Program-made: the position numbers and the translations under genes | Notes under the pieces: generated by a model | The model's database searches: none | Told to the model about the DNA's origin: nothing | The model's input: only the letters and a program-made list of their open reading frames with translations | Part shown: positions 1-10,900 of the stretch, one piece after another | How the letters are laid out: each line of letters starts with the position of its first letter | How positions within the stretch are numbered: position 1 is the stretch's first letter | Source: Vallitaleaceae bacterium | GTDB lineage: Bacteria > Bacillota > Clostridia > Lachnospirales > Vallitaleaceae | NCBI GenBank assembly: GCA_028277605.1 | Contig: JANQFZ010000013.1 | Location: forward strand, 1 to 64,000 | DNA: 64,000 bases | Direction: 5' to 3'

Positions 1-110
1 AGGATGGTGATTCCTTATATTTTGAGCGTTTTTAAAAATCTGTTGATAATCTATTTCTTATATTTAGTTCCATGTGGATAAAAAACACGAAAACTCAAGC
101 TGCATTATTC

Positions 111-139
111 TTGACATCAATGCTTTTTTACACTATAGT
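111..139 (+). promoter_or_regulatory. Sigma-A-type promoter of lysA
   Basis: TTGACA at 111-116 and TATAGT at 134-139 are separated by exactly 17 bases. Transcription would start near 146 and leave a leader of about 140 nt before lysA. The leader contains a small hairpin (AGTATT/AATACT), but I see none of the conserved features of a lysine riboswitch. The rest of 1-284 shows no gene. Confidence 0.6.
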
Positions 140-284
140 AGTAGTATTGAACAGTAATACTTGATAAGGAAGTTATTAAATCTAATATTTATTACGATTA
201 TCAAATATAAGTTTCAACACATCTAATTCTTTACTTTAGTAGAGCTTTACAAAAATGGAAATTACATAACGAAAGGAGCCACTT

Positions 285-1541
285 ATGCTTACATTACATA
301 ACCAAGTAAGTAACAGTACTAATTTTTTTGGTAATACTACACCGATTGAACTCATTCAACAATATGGAAGTCCCCTCTATGTCTATAATGAAGAAATATT
401 TAGAACTCGATGCAAAGAACTTAAAAACCTTATCACGTATCCACAGTACGCGGTTAATTACTCTGTAAAGGCTAATGGTAATTTAACTCTTCTAAAAATT
501 GCACATGAAGAGGGTCTCAATGTGGATGCAATGTCTCCTGGTGAAATTTATGTTGAACTAGAAGCAGGCTTTTCTCCTGAACAAATCCTATACATTAGTA
601 ACAATGTCTCTTCTAATGAAATGTTATATGCCATTGAAAAAAATATTATGGTCAGTATAGATTCTCTTTCTCAGCTTGAGTTATATGGAAAAATCAATCC
701 AAATGCAAAGGTATGTATTAGATTTAATCCAGGCATAGGCGCTGGTCATCACGAAAAGGTTATTACTGGTGGAAAGAAAACTAAATTTGGTATTGATCCA
801 AAATATATGGATGAAGTAAAAAAAATACTAAAAAAGTATCATCTTAAAGTAGCTGGTATCAACCAGCATATTGGCTCATTATTTATGGATAGCAATAATT
901 ACATTGAAGGAGTTAAGTCTGTATTATCTATAGCAGAAGCATTCGATGACTTAGAGTTCATAGATTTTGGGGGTGGTTTTGGCATCCCATATCAAAAACT
1001 AAATCATGAGGAACGATTGGATCTGAATGAACTGGGGTGTAGGCTTGATGACGTCATTTATCAGTGGACCAAAAACTATGGTAAGCAAATCACAATTAAA
1101 ATAGAACCTGGCCGCTATATTGTTGCTGAGTCTGGTATATTATTGGGAACTGTTTATGCTATTAAACAAAATTATAACATGAAATATGTTGGTACTGACT
1201 TAGGATTTAATGTTTTAAAGCGTCCAGTGATGTATGATTCTCATCATGATATAGAAATCTATAGAGAAAGTAATAAGCCTTCTAATCAATCAGAAATAGT
1301 CAACATCGTTGGTAACATATGTGAAAGCGGTGATATCATTGCTAAGCAAAGAGAGTTACCCGAAATTTTTGAAGGGGATATTCTTGGAGTATTAGATGCA
1401 GGGGCTTACGGCTACTGTATGTCCTCTAACTATAACAACCGTTTAAGACCAGCGGAGGTGTTAATAGATACCAATGGTCATGCCCAACTAATAAGACGCC
1501 GAGATACGCTTGAAGACCTAATGAGAAATTTTCAGTTTTAA
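285..1541 (+). CDS. lysA: Diaminopimelate decarboxylase
   Basis: This PLP enzyme catalyses the last step of lysine synthesis, removing CO2 from meso-diaminopimelate in the cytoplasm. The 418-residue length is normal for LysA. Visible family motifs are the PLP lysine K62 in YSVKANGN, HIGS at 195-198, the glycine-rich phosphate loop GGGFGIPY at 229-236, EPGR at 274-277, the active-site CESGD starting at C346, and GAYGYCMSSNYN near 373-384. The ATG follows GAAAGGAG at good spacing. The gene stands alone between its own promoter and a strong terminator, with no other lysine gene beside it. Related decarboxylases of the same fold (carboxynorspermidine, arginine) are less likely because the CESGD and EPGR motifs are of the LysA type. 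Confidence 0.9.
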   Translation: MLTLHNQVSNSTNFFGNTTPIELIQQYGSPLYVYNEEIFRTRCKELKNLITYPQYAVNYSVKANGNLTLLKIAHEEGLNVDAMSPGEIYVELEAGFSPEQILYISNNVSSNEMLYAIEKNIMVSIDSLSQLELYGKINPNAKVCIRFNPGIGAGHHEKVITGGKKTKFGIDPKYMDEVKKILKKYHLKVAGINQHIGSLFMDSNNYIEGVKSVLSIAEAFDDLEFIDFGGGFGIPYQKLNHEERLDLNELGCRLDDVIYQWTKNYGKQITIKIEPGRYIVAESGILLGTVYAIKQNYNMKYVGTDLGFNVLKRPVMYDSHHDIEIYRESNKPSNQSEIVNIVGNICESGDIIAKQRELPEIFEGDILGVLDAGAYGYCMSSNYNNRLRPAEVLIDTNGHAQLIRRRDTLEDLMRNFQF

Positions 1542-1581
1542 TTATATTAAATTAAATAATTTTTTACTTGATTATAATAAG

Positions 1582-1623
1582 AATTAGAGCTATGATAGGC
1601 ATCAGTAGCTCTAATTTTTTTTT
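1582..1623 (+). terminator. Rho-independent terminator after lysA
   Basis: An 11-bp perfect stem (AATTAGAGCTA at 1582-1592 with TAGCTCTAATT at 1606-1616) closes a 13-base loop and runs into a T tract ending at 1623. Confidence 0.9.
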
Positions 1624-1700
1624 GCTGATTTGCCATTTGGTTAAATGGTTTTATTATGTTTTTCATAACTTTTATCTTTGTATTTAAAGGAGTTGTTTTT

Positions 1701-2864
1701 TTGACACATAAAATTAACGGTAACACGACTTACTTCACTTTTTATTTTTCATATTATTTTTCTGTCGCTTCTATGTTCTCTTTATTTTCTGTATATTTAG
1801 GAGATTCCTTAAAGCTTTCTAATGCTCAGGTAGGCATAATTGTATCTATCTTATCAATTGCTTCAATTTTTATGCAGCCATTTTGGGGTATTGCCTCCGA
1901 TATAACTAAAAAGACTAAGCGTATATTACTATTAGCAATTATGGTTTCAATTATAACCAGTATTGTTTTTCTATTTATAACCAGCTTTACAGCACTATTT
2001 ATTAATTTTCTTATCATGTCTCTATTTTATTCAGCCATTATACCATTATCCGATACGATGACCTTAAATTTTGTTAATAAATATCATACTTCCTCTTTTA
2101 GCACAATTAGAGCTTTTGGATCTATAGGGTACGCTATTGGTGCCTTACTCATAGGTTTTATAACTCAGTACTATGGAATAAGATGGATCTTTATCATATT
2201 CTCATTTTTTATGCTGATTACTTTATTTTTTACTCTTAACCTTCAAGACAGCGTCAGTAGTAAAAAAACTCATTATAAAAAAGATTTTAAATCGTTATTA
2301 AAGATACCTAATTATTGGATCCTTGTCTTATTTGTCTTTATTTTTATAGGTACTCTATATGGATCTGGTACATACTTAAATCTATACATTAAGCATAGAT
2401 ACGGTTCTTTATGGATCATTGGCGTTATTTACTTCTTAATGGCTGGTATAGAAATGCCCGTCATGTTATCTTACAACCGCCTCATCAAGAAATTAAATCC
2501 ATGGACAGTTATGCTTATTTGTAGCCTATTATCTGCACTAAGACTCTTTGGGCTCTCCTTAGATTCCAGCCTGATAGTTTTCATAATTATCTGTATTACT
2601 CAAAGCATTATATTAGGCTTAACCTTTCCTAACTTATTACATATTATCCACCAATTAGTCCCTAGTGGTATCTTATCAACATCTGTTACATTATACACAG
2701 CTATTGGATTTAATTTAAGTCGATTATTCCTAGGTATTTTCGCAGGTTACTTATCGGATACTTACGGCTATCAACAAATGTTTCAGTTTTATTCCATAGT
2801 TTCCGTACTGGCAATCATCATTAGTGGTTACTTAATTGTTGCAAATAGAAAAGTAAAAGTATAA
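1701..2864 (+). CDS. MFS transporter (MFS_1-like, LacY/NupG-type fold)
   Basis: This is a 12-helix major facilitator protein that probably exchanges a small solute across the membrane; the substrate cannot be read from the sequence. I start it at the TTG at 1701, because AAAGGAG at 1687-1693 sits 7 bases upstream. The ATG at 1656 has no ribosome binding site and adds 15 hydrophobic residues unlike family N termini. The resulting 387 residues match the family. After helix 2 the loop GIASDITKKTKR resembles the MFS motif A (GxxSDRxGRR). A second copy lies near GYLSDTYGY in the C-terminal half. It sits after the lysA terminator, so it is its own unit or reads into the next gene. Confidence 0.8.
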   Translation: MTHKINGNTTYFTFYFSYYFSVASMFSLFSVYLGDSLKLSNAQVGIIVSILSIASIFMQPFWGIASDITKKTKRILLLAIMVSIITSIVFLFITSFTALFINFLIMSLFYSAIIPLSDTMTLNFVNKYHTSSFSTIRAFGSIGYAIGALLIGFITQYYGIRWIFIIFSFFMLITLFFTLNLQDSVSSKKTHYKKDFKSLLKIPNYWILVLFVFIFIGTLYGSGTYLNLYIKHRYGSLWIIGVIYFLMAGIEMPVMLSYNRLIKKLNPWTVMLICSLLSALRLFGLSLDSSLIVFIIICITQSIILGLTFPNLLHIIHQLVPSGILSTSVTLYTAIGFNLSRLFLGIFAGYLSDTYGYQQMFQFYSIVSVLAIIISGYLIVANRKVKV

Positions 2865-2950
2865 TATACCGAGTTATTAATATTAATTACTTTATAAATG
2901 AATATAAATTGGTATTTTATAGCCTTAATTATAGGCTGAGGAGGATAATA

Positions 2951-4339
2951 TTGAAAAAAAACATTATGATACTCAGCATTGGTTTATTCCTTGTAGTAAC
3001 TATTCTTTATTTTATTCCGAACAGCTTAAAGACTCGAGAATTAAAGCATACAAATGAGCAAAGCAAAGAATCCTTAACACATATTAACTCACTTAATACC
3101 TTTAAAGTTGAGGGTGATAATAAAATTAAGCCAACCAATGCATCCTTAGATAATAGATTACTAAAAACACTGATAGATAATAATTGGAGTGAAACTTGTA
3201 TAGCATCCATACTTGGTAATCATGAAACCAAAATAAGCCGCCCGACTGATCTTGAAGTTAGTGGACCTGTTTTATACTATCAGACTTATTATAATCAAGG
3301 AATAAAAATACAGCTTAGTGACAATACTACAGAAACTCAACATATTTACTGTCTCATCTTTAATTCCAACTATCCCGAGGATATACTACCTAACATTAAT
3401 ATGAGTTCAGGTCTTACTCAAGTACAAGACGTTTTGGGGGAACCTCATTTTAGTGATGCTGAACTTCACTTAATAGGCTATAAGCTCAAGCATTTCTATG
3501 TATTTTTTAGAGGTAATAATACGCTTGAAGAGATTTCTGTGTATTCGAGACGTTATAAATATGACAAAAATTGTCTTAATACAGCTCTTAAAAGATATGC
3601 AGATACTGGTATACCATCAGAATTTGTACAAGCTTTGTGGCAGGATTTTGATTATAGCAGCGGTAATTCTACTTATACATATTATAATTATGATAGTAGA
3701 GGGGTTTTCGTAGAAATCACTGAATCAGGTAGCTTACAAGATTATGTAACTCTATCACTTTATGGGAACTATATTGGTAGCGTTACTGATGACCTTACCC
3801 TGCCTCAAAAAAACAGCGCCCTTTCTGACTCAATTAATTCAACCCTTGGATTAAGCACAGATAAGCTCTTCATTAATCTTTTATTGGATGAGGACATGGT
3901 TTTTAATTGTGAAAAAGAAAGAATTATAGAAGTAAATGAAATACAAAAAAGATTATTAGAAGATGGTGAACTTTCTAGTGACGGCAAAACACGGTTACTC
4001 TATCTTTTTTCTATGTATACGGGTAATAGATTAAAACTATATAACGAATCAAATAGTGAGATCTTTGATGAAATATGGGGAGTAACCCACTACGATTGGT
4101 TAAACGGCAGATACTTAATATATGATAAAAACTATAGAAAACAACTCTGTGATAATGGCATATTCGTTTATGATTGTTATCACAAAAAAGAAATAAAAAT
4201 AGCAGAATCTATTCATGAAACCGAAATAAATCTACTATCTATAGATAGAGACATTATTCAATATAAACAAAACAGTGAAATACATACCATAGAACATTCT
4301 TTTAATAAAGAAAATGGTGATATAATCCTTATTCATTAA
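2951..4339 (+). CDS. Membrane-anchored protein of unknown function
   Basis: I do not recognise the family. From the TTG at 2951 (GAGGAGG at 2938-2944, 6 bases upstream) the product has 462 residues: a short Lys-rich start, one hydrophobic segment at about 5-22, then a long polar domain likely exposed outside the cell. There is no lipobox cysteine. The middle part contains a LTQVQDVLGEPHFSD stretch that resembles the helix-turn region of small repeat domains in exported Gram-positive proteins. The C-terminal part is rich in Tyr, Asn and acidic residues. It follows the MFS gene by 86 bases in the same direction and may be co-transcribed. Function cannot be assigned. Confidence 0.6.
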   Translation: MKKNIMILSIGLFLVVTILYFIPNSLKTRELKHTNEQSKESLTHINSLNTFKVEGDNKIKPTNASLDNRLLKTLIDNNWSETCIASILGNHETKISRPTDLEVSGPVLYYQTYYNQGIKIQLSDNTTETQHIYCLIFNSNYPEDILPNINMSSGLTQVQDVLGEPHFSDAELHLIGYKLKHFYVFFRGNNTLEEISVYSRRYKYDKNCLNTALKRYADTGIPSEFVQALWQDFDYSSGNSTYTYYNYDSRGVFVEITESGSLQDYVTLSLYGNYIGSVTDDLTLPQKNSALSDSINSTLGLSTDKLFINLLLDEDMVFNCEKERIIEVNEIQKRLLEDGELSSDGKTRLLYLFSMYTGNRLKLYNESNSEIFDEIWGVTHYDWLNGRYLIYDKNYRKQLCDNGIFVYDCYHKKEIKIAESIHETEINLLSIDRDIIQYKQNSEIHTIEHSFNKENGDIILIH

Positions 4340-4439
4340 TTAAAGTTTTAATACCTTTCAAAATTTTTAGATGGAATAGCATCGCTACATACTATTCCAC
4401 CTTGATAAACATGTAATATTTTTGTACTTGAATAGCAAC

Positions 4440-5099
4440 TTATCTATTTTCCAAGTACTCAATCAGCTCTAATGGATGGCTGATAATCAAATCTGCACCA
4501 TTATTTACTAATTCCTGTTTTTCTCTTAACCCCCATAAGACACCCACAGCAAACATACCTGCTGCTTTGGCAGTTTTCATATCTACATCTGTGTCTCCAA
4601 CAAATAGACAATTCTTTGGCTCTACTCCCAAACTCTTAGCGATCGCTAAAGCCACTTGAGGATCTGGTTTTAAAGGGCGATCTTTTTTTGCTCCTTCAAC
4701 TTCAGAAAAAGACCAGTTGGATAACAGATGATGTATCATTAAAACTGCTTGTTCATGTGGTTTATTGGTATGTATCGCAGTTGGAATCTTTCGCTCTGCA
4801 AGATAATCTAAAACTGCTGGGATACCATCGTATGGACAGCTTTTGTTATTCCATCTTTGACTGTACTCCTTCTTCATTGCTTCAAAACACTGTTGAATGA
4901 TTGGCTCTTGGCACTGACTCTCGGGTAATACATCTATGACCATATCTCTTATTCCAGCACCTACAAAGTATTTATAGTTATGTAGCTCATGTACAGGGTA
5001 TTGATACTTTTTAAGTACTGCATTCATAGCATCTGCTATATCAACTAATGTATCTAAAAGCGTACCATCTAAATCAAATATTACTGCTTTATTTCTCAT
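4440..5099 (-). CDS. HAD-family phosphatase (phosphoglycolate phosphatase / PpaX-like)
   Basis: This 219-residue cytoplasmic HAD hydrolase has all four motifs: the nucleophile DLDGT with D9 and D11, the Thr of motif II in AIHTNKP, a Lys in DRPLKPDP, and the acidic pair in FVGDTDVDMKTAKAAGM. The helical cap between motifs I and II places it with Gph, PpaX and GmhB-like subfamily I enzymes that remove phosphate from small molecules such as 2-phosphoglycolate. Which substrate it uses is not decidable here. Its ATG follows AGGAGA. It is last in a minus-strand run with the MutS-like gene upstream (28 bp apart), and it converges with the unknown gene ending at 4339; a short stem (TGGAATAG/CTATTCCA, 4372-4399) without a T tract lies between them. 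Confidence 0.8.
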   Translation of the reverse strand: MRNKAVIFDLDGTLLDTLVDIADAMNAVLKKYQYPVHELHNYKYFVGAGIRDMVIDVLPESQCQEPIIQQCFEAMKKEYSQRWNNKSCPYDGIPAVLDYLAERKIPTAIHTNKPHEQAVLMIHHLLSNWSFSEVEGAKKDRPLKPDPQVALAIAKSLGVEPKNCLFVGDTDVDMKTAKAAGMFAVGVLWGLREKQELVNNGADLIISHPLELIEYLENR

Positions 5100-5127
5100 T
5101 ATCTTTCTCCTAACTTTATGCCTTATT

Positions 5128-6936
5128 TCACTCTTGTATGTCTATACCAATTTGCTTCATGAGATAAATAGCATTGAAGGTTGTTGAGACACCAGAATTC
5201 AAAGTATAATCAAAACATATTTTGTTATCCTTGTAATGCTCTCTAAAATGGTAATTAGCAATTCTAGCTCCTGATTCCTCAGCAAGTTCTGCAAGCTCTA
5301 GATCATGTGTAGAAACAAGTCCTAATGTATTTTGCTTGCTTAACGTTCTAATTAAGGCCTTTGCTCCTATATGACGGTCTCTAGAGTTTGTTCCTTTGAA
5401 TATCTCATCTAGCAAAAAGAAAACTTCTTTACCTTGTGAAGCTGTTTCTACAATCTTTTTAATACGTATTAACTCTGCATAGAAAGAAGATATTTTGTTC
5501 TCCAAATCATCTTTAACTCTCATAGAGGTATATATAGACATAATCGGACAACAGAATTTCTTAGCACATACAGGTGCTCCTGAGTAAGCTAATACTAAAT
5601 TAATTCCGACCGTTCTAAGAAATGTACTCTTCCCTGACATATTTGACCCTGTTATCAACAGTACATTCTTGTTGCCACCAAATTGAATAGTATTAGCAAC
5701 CCTTTCATTAGCGTTAAGTAATGGATGTCCTAGATCATGCCCAACAACTTTTCGTTCCTTCGTTATTTCGGGCATCTCCCACTGATGCTGCTCATAGGCT
5801 CGCATACCAATACTTAATAATGCTTCCACGTCCCCTACAGATTCTAACCATTGTTTTAAATTTTTACCATATTTCTTTTTCCATCTCTCTAATGCAATGA
5901 CACATTGATAATCCCAAAGAGTTAAAATATTAAATATAATGTAAAACTGTATATGTCGCATAGAAACCATATCTAAAACACCATCTAACTTCTTCATCTG
6001 CTGAGTAACTGATTCTTCTTTATCACTTTGTAATCCCTTTTGCAGCTGCTTAATATAAGGTGACTTAAAAGATGATTTTTCTAATTGACAAATGAGCTTC
6101 TCATAGACTTTTATATCCTCCCTATACTTACCCGCAGAAGACATAATGTCATTTCTAACACTAAATCCTATTACAGCAAGGACGATTTGTACCGTAAATA
6201 GAATAGCAGGAACCATGTAAGAAAAATTTGTAATCGTAAAAGCAGCAATAATACTTAACAAGGTTAGTGCTGGAAGAATTTTGGTTACTAAACCAATGCC
6301 CATTTTAAGATAAGAATCATTCATCTTATGACTCCAATTTAACAGTGGTTTAGGATCGTTCATCATATCTTTTTCAATAATTCCAGATACTTGAAAATCT
6401 TGTGCCCAATCTATTTTATTGGCTAACTCTTGTACAGCTTTTTGCCGTCCTTTTATTGTATCAGCTGTTTTGTCTGGTTGTATCAATGCTTTCCTAAGTT
6501 TCTCTTTGCCCATTGGTGTTACGGTATCATTCATCCATTGGAATAGTGATCCTCTCCCAAATAGGTCTAAATCCCAAGAAAAAAAGTGATCTTCATCAAT
6601 ATAGTCCTCTCCAGATTCAGGAAATGACTTCCATTCCCCTTGTAAACGCTGGAGACCCTTGATGTTAATTGAATATAAAATCTCCGCTCTTTTCTTTTTT
6701 TTATTCCACTGATTGTATTTGAAAACCAAATATAAAAAAACGATAAAGGTGATCACTAATATATTTAAAGTGCCCAGCCATGATTTATTAAAATACAAGC
6801 CTATAGCAATACCAATGCCAGCTAGTATTACAATCAGCCTAGCATTTCCAATGTGATTTACCTTTAGTGTAAGCCTGTCCATCTGCTCCTTATAAGTATC
6901 TCTTCTTTGTTCATATTCCTTAAATCGATTGACCAT
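5128..6936 (-). CDS. Membrane-bound MutS-family ATPase (MutS domain V protein)
   Basis: The product ends in a MutS-type ABC ATPase: Walker A GSNMSGKST at about 430-438, Walker B LLDEIFKGTNSRDR, and the STHD switch near the end. It lacks the mismatch-recognition N domain of MutS1. Instead there are two pairs of hydrophobic helices at about 32-74 and 212-259, so the protein is probably membrane-attached with the ATPase in the cytoplasm. Proteins of this type are common in Clostridia and Bacteroidota but have no settled function. The start at 6936 (MVNRF) is chosen because AGGAG lies 6 bases upstream; the longer reading from 6963 has no such site. The 602-residue length fits the family. Confidence 0.8.
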   Translation of the reverse strand: MVNRFKEYEQRRDTYKEQMDRLTLKVNHIGNARLIVILAGIGIAIGLYFNKSWLGTLNILVITFIVFLYLVFKYNQWNKKKKRAEILYSINIKGLQRLQGEWKSFPESGEDYIDEDHFFSWDLDLFGRGSLFQWMNDTVTPMGKEKLRKALIQPDKTADTIKGRQKAVQELANKIDWAQDFQVSGIIEKDMMNDPKPLLNWSHKMNDSYLKMGIGLVTKILPALTLLSIIAAFTITNFSYMVPAILFTVQIVLAVIGFSVRNDIMSSAGKYREDIKVYEKLICQLEKSSFKSPYIKQLQKGLQSDKEESVTQQMKKLDGVLDMVSMRHIQFYIIFNILTLWDYQCVIALERWKKKYGKNLKQWLESVGDVEALLSIGMRAYEQHQWEMPEITKERKVVGHDLGHPLLNANERVANTIQFGGNKNVLLITGSNMSGKSTFLRTVGINLVLAYSGAPVCAKKFCCPIMSIYTSMRVKDDLENKISSFYAELIRIKKIVETASQGKEVFFLLDEIFKGTNSRDRHIGAKALIRTLSKQNTLGLVSTHDLELAELAEESGARIANYHFREHYKDNKICFDYTLNSGVSTTFNAIYLMKQIGIDIQE

Positions 6937-7011
6937 TGTACACTCCTTTCTTCTTTCATACATTGTACTATTAAAAGCTATTCTTGTAAATCAATAACAG
7001 GAGTTACAGTT

Positions 7012-7746
7012 TTACTGCTTATGATTAAACTCATAAGCGGCTATTCCCACTGCCATAGCTAGATTGAGAGAATCAATGCGATGATTGTGCCTGATAAAGA
7101 TACTAGTTCCAATATTAGAATAAGATGGATCCAACCCAGACGATTCATTACCGAAAATCAAGCTATAATTTCTAGCATCCTCTAACTTAGCCGTTTTTAA
7201 ATCAATACCACCGTCAAGCATAAATGGATAGAACACATGATTTATAAAAGTGTTTTTATAGGTTTCAAAATCACTATAGTATTTAAATTGAACTTGAAAT
7301 ACAGCGCCCATAGATGCTCTTATAACTTTTGGATGAAAAATATCAGCAGCAGGTGTTATAATCGCAATATTAGATATGCCAAAGCCTAAGCAGGTTCTAA
7401 TAATAGTTCCTAAATTCCCCATATCACTTGGATTGACTAGAACAATATGGTTAGAGACGTGTTCTAATTCTAAGTCATATTTTTTTAGAACACCAATGAC
7501 ATTGCAGCTTTCTTTATCACGGACTCTTTCTATGACTTTATTAACATTGGTTTTTATTTCTATATTATTAGACTTACACAATTCCTTGAGTCTATCCTGA
7601 TTACTGGAGTCTAATTTATCATGTATCAATACACATTCAACTTGTGCAGGTTTGCTTTTTATTAAATCTATCGTTGCAAAGGTTCCATAAGAATAGGAAT
7701 GAGACATTTTACGATTGTATTTTTTATATCTTTTATCTGTAGCCAA
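7012..7746 (-). CDS. TrmH/SpoU-family RNA 2'-O-methyltransferase
   Basis: This is a SPOUT-fold SAM-dependent methyltransferase that probably modifies a ribose in rRNA or tRNA. The three SpoU motifs are present in order: NPSDMGNLGTIIRT (motif 1, with Asn and Arg), FGNESSGL (motif 2) and DSLNLAMAVGIAAYEF (motif 3) at the C terminus. The N-terminal 100 residues correspond to the substrate-binding domain seen in RlmB/TsnR-like members. The start is a TTG preceded by AAGGAG at 8 bases. At 244 residues it is slightly short for RlmB. It could equally be an rRNA or tRNA enzyme; the target nucleotide is unknown. Confidence 0.85.
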   Translation of the reverse strand: MATDKRYKKYNRKMSHSYSYGTFATIDLIKSKPAQVECVLIHDKLDSSNQDRLKELCKSNNIEIKTNVNKVIERVRDKESCNVIGVLKKYDLELEHVSNHIVLVNPSDMGNLGTIIRTCLGFGISNIAIITPAADIFHPKVIRASMGAVFQVQFKYYSDFETYKNTFINHVFYPFMLDGGIDLKTAKLEDARNYSLIFGNESSGLDPSYSNIGTSIFIRHNHRIDSLNLAMAVGIAAYEFNHKQ

Positions 7747-7942
7747 TAGTATAGCTCCTTTATAAATGAATGCTCAATTAAAAGTATTATGGTTAAAATT
7801 TACCATACTAGATTTTGCCTTTTATTATACCATAATTAGTTCAAGCACCCTAGTTATTTATTAAATAAAATAATCAATTTTGCTTTAAAACAGCTATAAT
7901 ATGCTATAATATAAGTTAATGCTTCTATACAAGGTGATACCA

Positions 7943-10900
7943 ATGATATGTTTTAGTTTGAATGATATACGTAAATTAGCAAGCGATACCTCTTTTAGGC
8001 GAGGTGTCAAGTATTTTAATAACGGTCATGTTAAAAATGCCTCTTATGAACACAATACCATAGTTTTACAAGTACAAGGGCATGAATTATACGAAGTAAT
8101 ACTAGAGTTTTCAGAAGAAACAGGCAGTATTGTGTACACAGAATGCAACTGTCCTGCTCATGGTAAATATTACGGTGTATGTAAGCATATAGTTGCCGGC
8201 TTATTGTATGTCCTATATAAACAAGAACAAATGGAAAAAGAGCTTCTCGCTGTTACCCATAAACAAGTAATAGATTCTTTTACAAAGGCTTTAATTGTGT
8301 CTAATGAAAACGTACCTAAAAAAATAATAGAGTTAGATATTACTATTGCTCCAGCAGATATTAACAAGAAAACAAAGAGTACACAGATTCAATTTAGAAT
8401 CGGAGAAAAACGCTTGTATGTCATAAAGAAAATAAGAGATTTTATTAAAAAAGTTAGTATGGGAGAACCTTACCTTTTTGGAAAAGATTTTACCTATAAT
8501 CACCACCTGCATAGCTTTAATGATACAGATAAGAAAGTACTTCATGTAATTGAAGATTATTTTATGACCGAAGATTATTTTATGGGACAAGTCTCAAGCT
8601 GGCATCAATCACAACAAACAGCTCATACAATAGCTTTACCTGAAAACTATTTAGTTCAGTTTTTAAACCAGCTTGAAAATACCACTTTTCATTTAAACTA
8701 TGAAGAACGTGTCTATAGAGATGTAGAAATATTGGAGACTATAGACATACCTTTTGTGGTAAAGCAAAAAGAAGATGTAATGATAGTTTCTATTGATAAG
8801 ACACCTGATTTTTTTAAGCTTGTTTCTAATGGACTCTATATCTTTTTTGGTCATAATATCTATAAGCTTAACGAAGAAAAAAGAAAATTAATTGATGTAT
8901 TGTTGGACACTTTTGATAAGCATCATCCTCAATTGATGATTAAAAATAGCTATAAAAATAAATTTGTATCTTCAGTTCTTCCTGTTTTAAGCGCTTTTGG
9001 AACGGTTATTATGGATGATTCGCTGAGCAAGAATATTTATAAAGAATCTATGCAATGTGACATATATCTTGATAAATATAACGAAACAATAAAAGGTACT
9101 GTGGTCTTTTATTATGGTCCCTATAAAGTGGGCTTATACCCTCCTTCAAAGCCAAAACTCCCAGAAGACCTTTTACTTGTTCAAGACATTAAAACAGAGT
9201 CCGAAATCCAAACACTTATTAAAAATGCTGGCTGTGTACCTAATGAAGATTATTCTTGGTTTACCATTCCTAGTGAGGAAAATCTATATAATTTTATATA
9301 TCATTATCTTCCAAAGCTTCAAAGTTATGCAACCATCTATTATTCTGAAGCCTTTCAGAATATGCCCATTCATAGAAGCTATCCTATACAAGGAGAATTT
9401 AAATTAAATAAAAAATCGGATATGCTGGAATTTAGCTTTTCAATTGAAAATATAGATACAAGTGAACTATCCAATATTCTTAAATCCGTAAAAGAGAAAC
9501 AACGGTACTATAAATTAAAAAATGGAGGATTACTTCCACTTAACACTCATGAATTTAATGAGATTGGTTCACTTATAGAACATTTGCATCTATCCTCTGA
9601 TGATTTGAAAAAAAGTAAGATTCTAATTCCCAAATACCACGCTATTTACATTGATAAAGTATTAGAAGATACCCCTATTAAAGGGGTTAATATAGATTCA
9701 AGACTAAAAGAATTAGTTCAGAATATACAAGAGCCTAACACTTTAGCCATAGTCCCCCCTAAAGAATTACTTCCTATACTAAGAGATTACCAAAAACTAG
9801 GATACCAATGGCTAAAAACATTAAGTCTATACGGCTTTGGAGGTATATTAGCCGACGATATGGGGCTTGGCAAAACGCTTCAAGCTATAGCCCTTATAAA
9901 ATCTAGTAAAAATTCTCACCCCTCCTTAGTAGTTGCTCCCACATCCCTTATTTTTAATTGGTTGGATGAAATAGAAAAGTTTGCTCCTGATTTAAATGCT
10001 AATGTAATCAATGGCAATAAGATAGAACGCGAAAAAGCCCTTGCTCATACAGAAGCAGATGTACTTATTACATCCTACGGACTTCTTAAAAGAGATATTG
10101 AATTTTATGAAGACTTTACCTTCAACTACTGCTTCATAGATGAAGCTCAGCATATTAAGAATCCTAAATCCTTAAATGCTAAAACAGCCAAACAGATACA
10201 TGCAAAAACACGATTTGCCTTAACAGGTACACCTATAGAAAATTCATTGACTGAATTATGGTCCATCTTTGATTTTATTCTGCCTGGCTATTTATCAACA
10301 CACTCAGATTTTTGTACTTTATATGAGCGACCTATCACAAAGCATAATAATCATGAGGTATTAAAAGTCTTGACAAAGAAAATCAAACCATTTATATTAC
10401 GTAGGTTAAAAGAAGATGTCTTAAAGGAATTACCACCAAAAATTGAAACTAAGGTTGTGACAGAACTCCTTACCCATCAGAAAAAACTCTATTTGGCTTA
10501 CTTAGAACAAACTAAAAATGAAATCAAGATAGAGTTATCAAGTAAGGGATACCAAAAAAGCAGAATAAAAATACTATCCGCGCTGACTCGTTTAAGACAA
10601 ATTTGCTGCCACCCTTCACTATTTATTGACAATTATGAAGGAAGCAGTGGTAAATTGGATCTGCTTAAGGAAATAGTTACAGATGCTGTGGAGAGCTCTC
10701 ACAGACTTTTAGTATTTTCTCAATTTACCAGCATGTTAAAAATTATTCAAAATATGTTGGAACGTCTAAATATCTCAAGCTTTTATCTGGATGGTAGTAC
10801 AAAGGCAGAGACTAGGAGAACTATGGTTCATTGTTTTAACAAAGGTGAGAAAAACTGTTTTCTTATCTCATTAAAAGCAGGAGGAACAGGTTTGAATCTA

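Noticed and set aside
140-284. Lysine riboswitch in the lysA leader
   Set aside because: The leader is long enough to raise the question, but only a small hairpin is present and the conserved multi-helix core and terminator/antiterminator pair are not visible.
4372-4399. Terminator between the unknown gene and the HAD phosphatase gene
   Set aside because: The 8-bp stem is present but no T tract follows on either strand.
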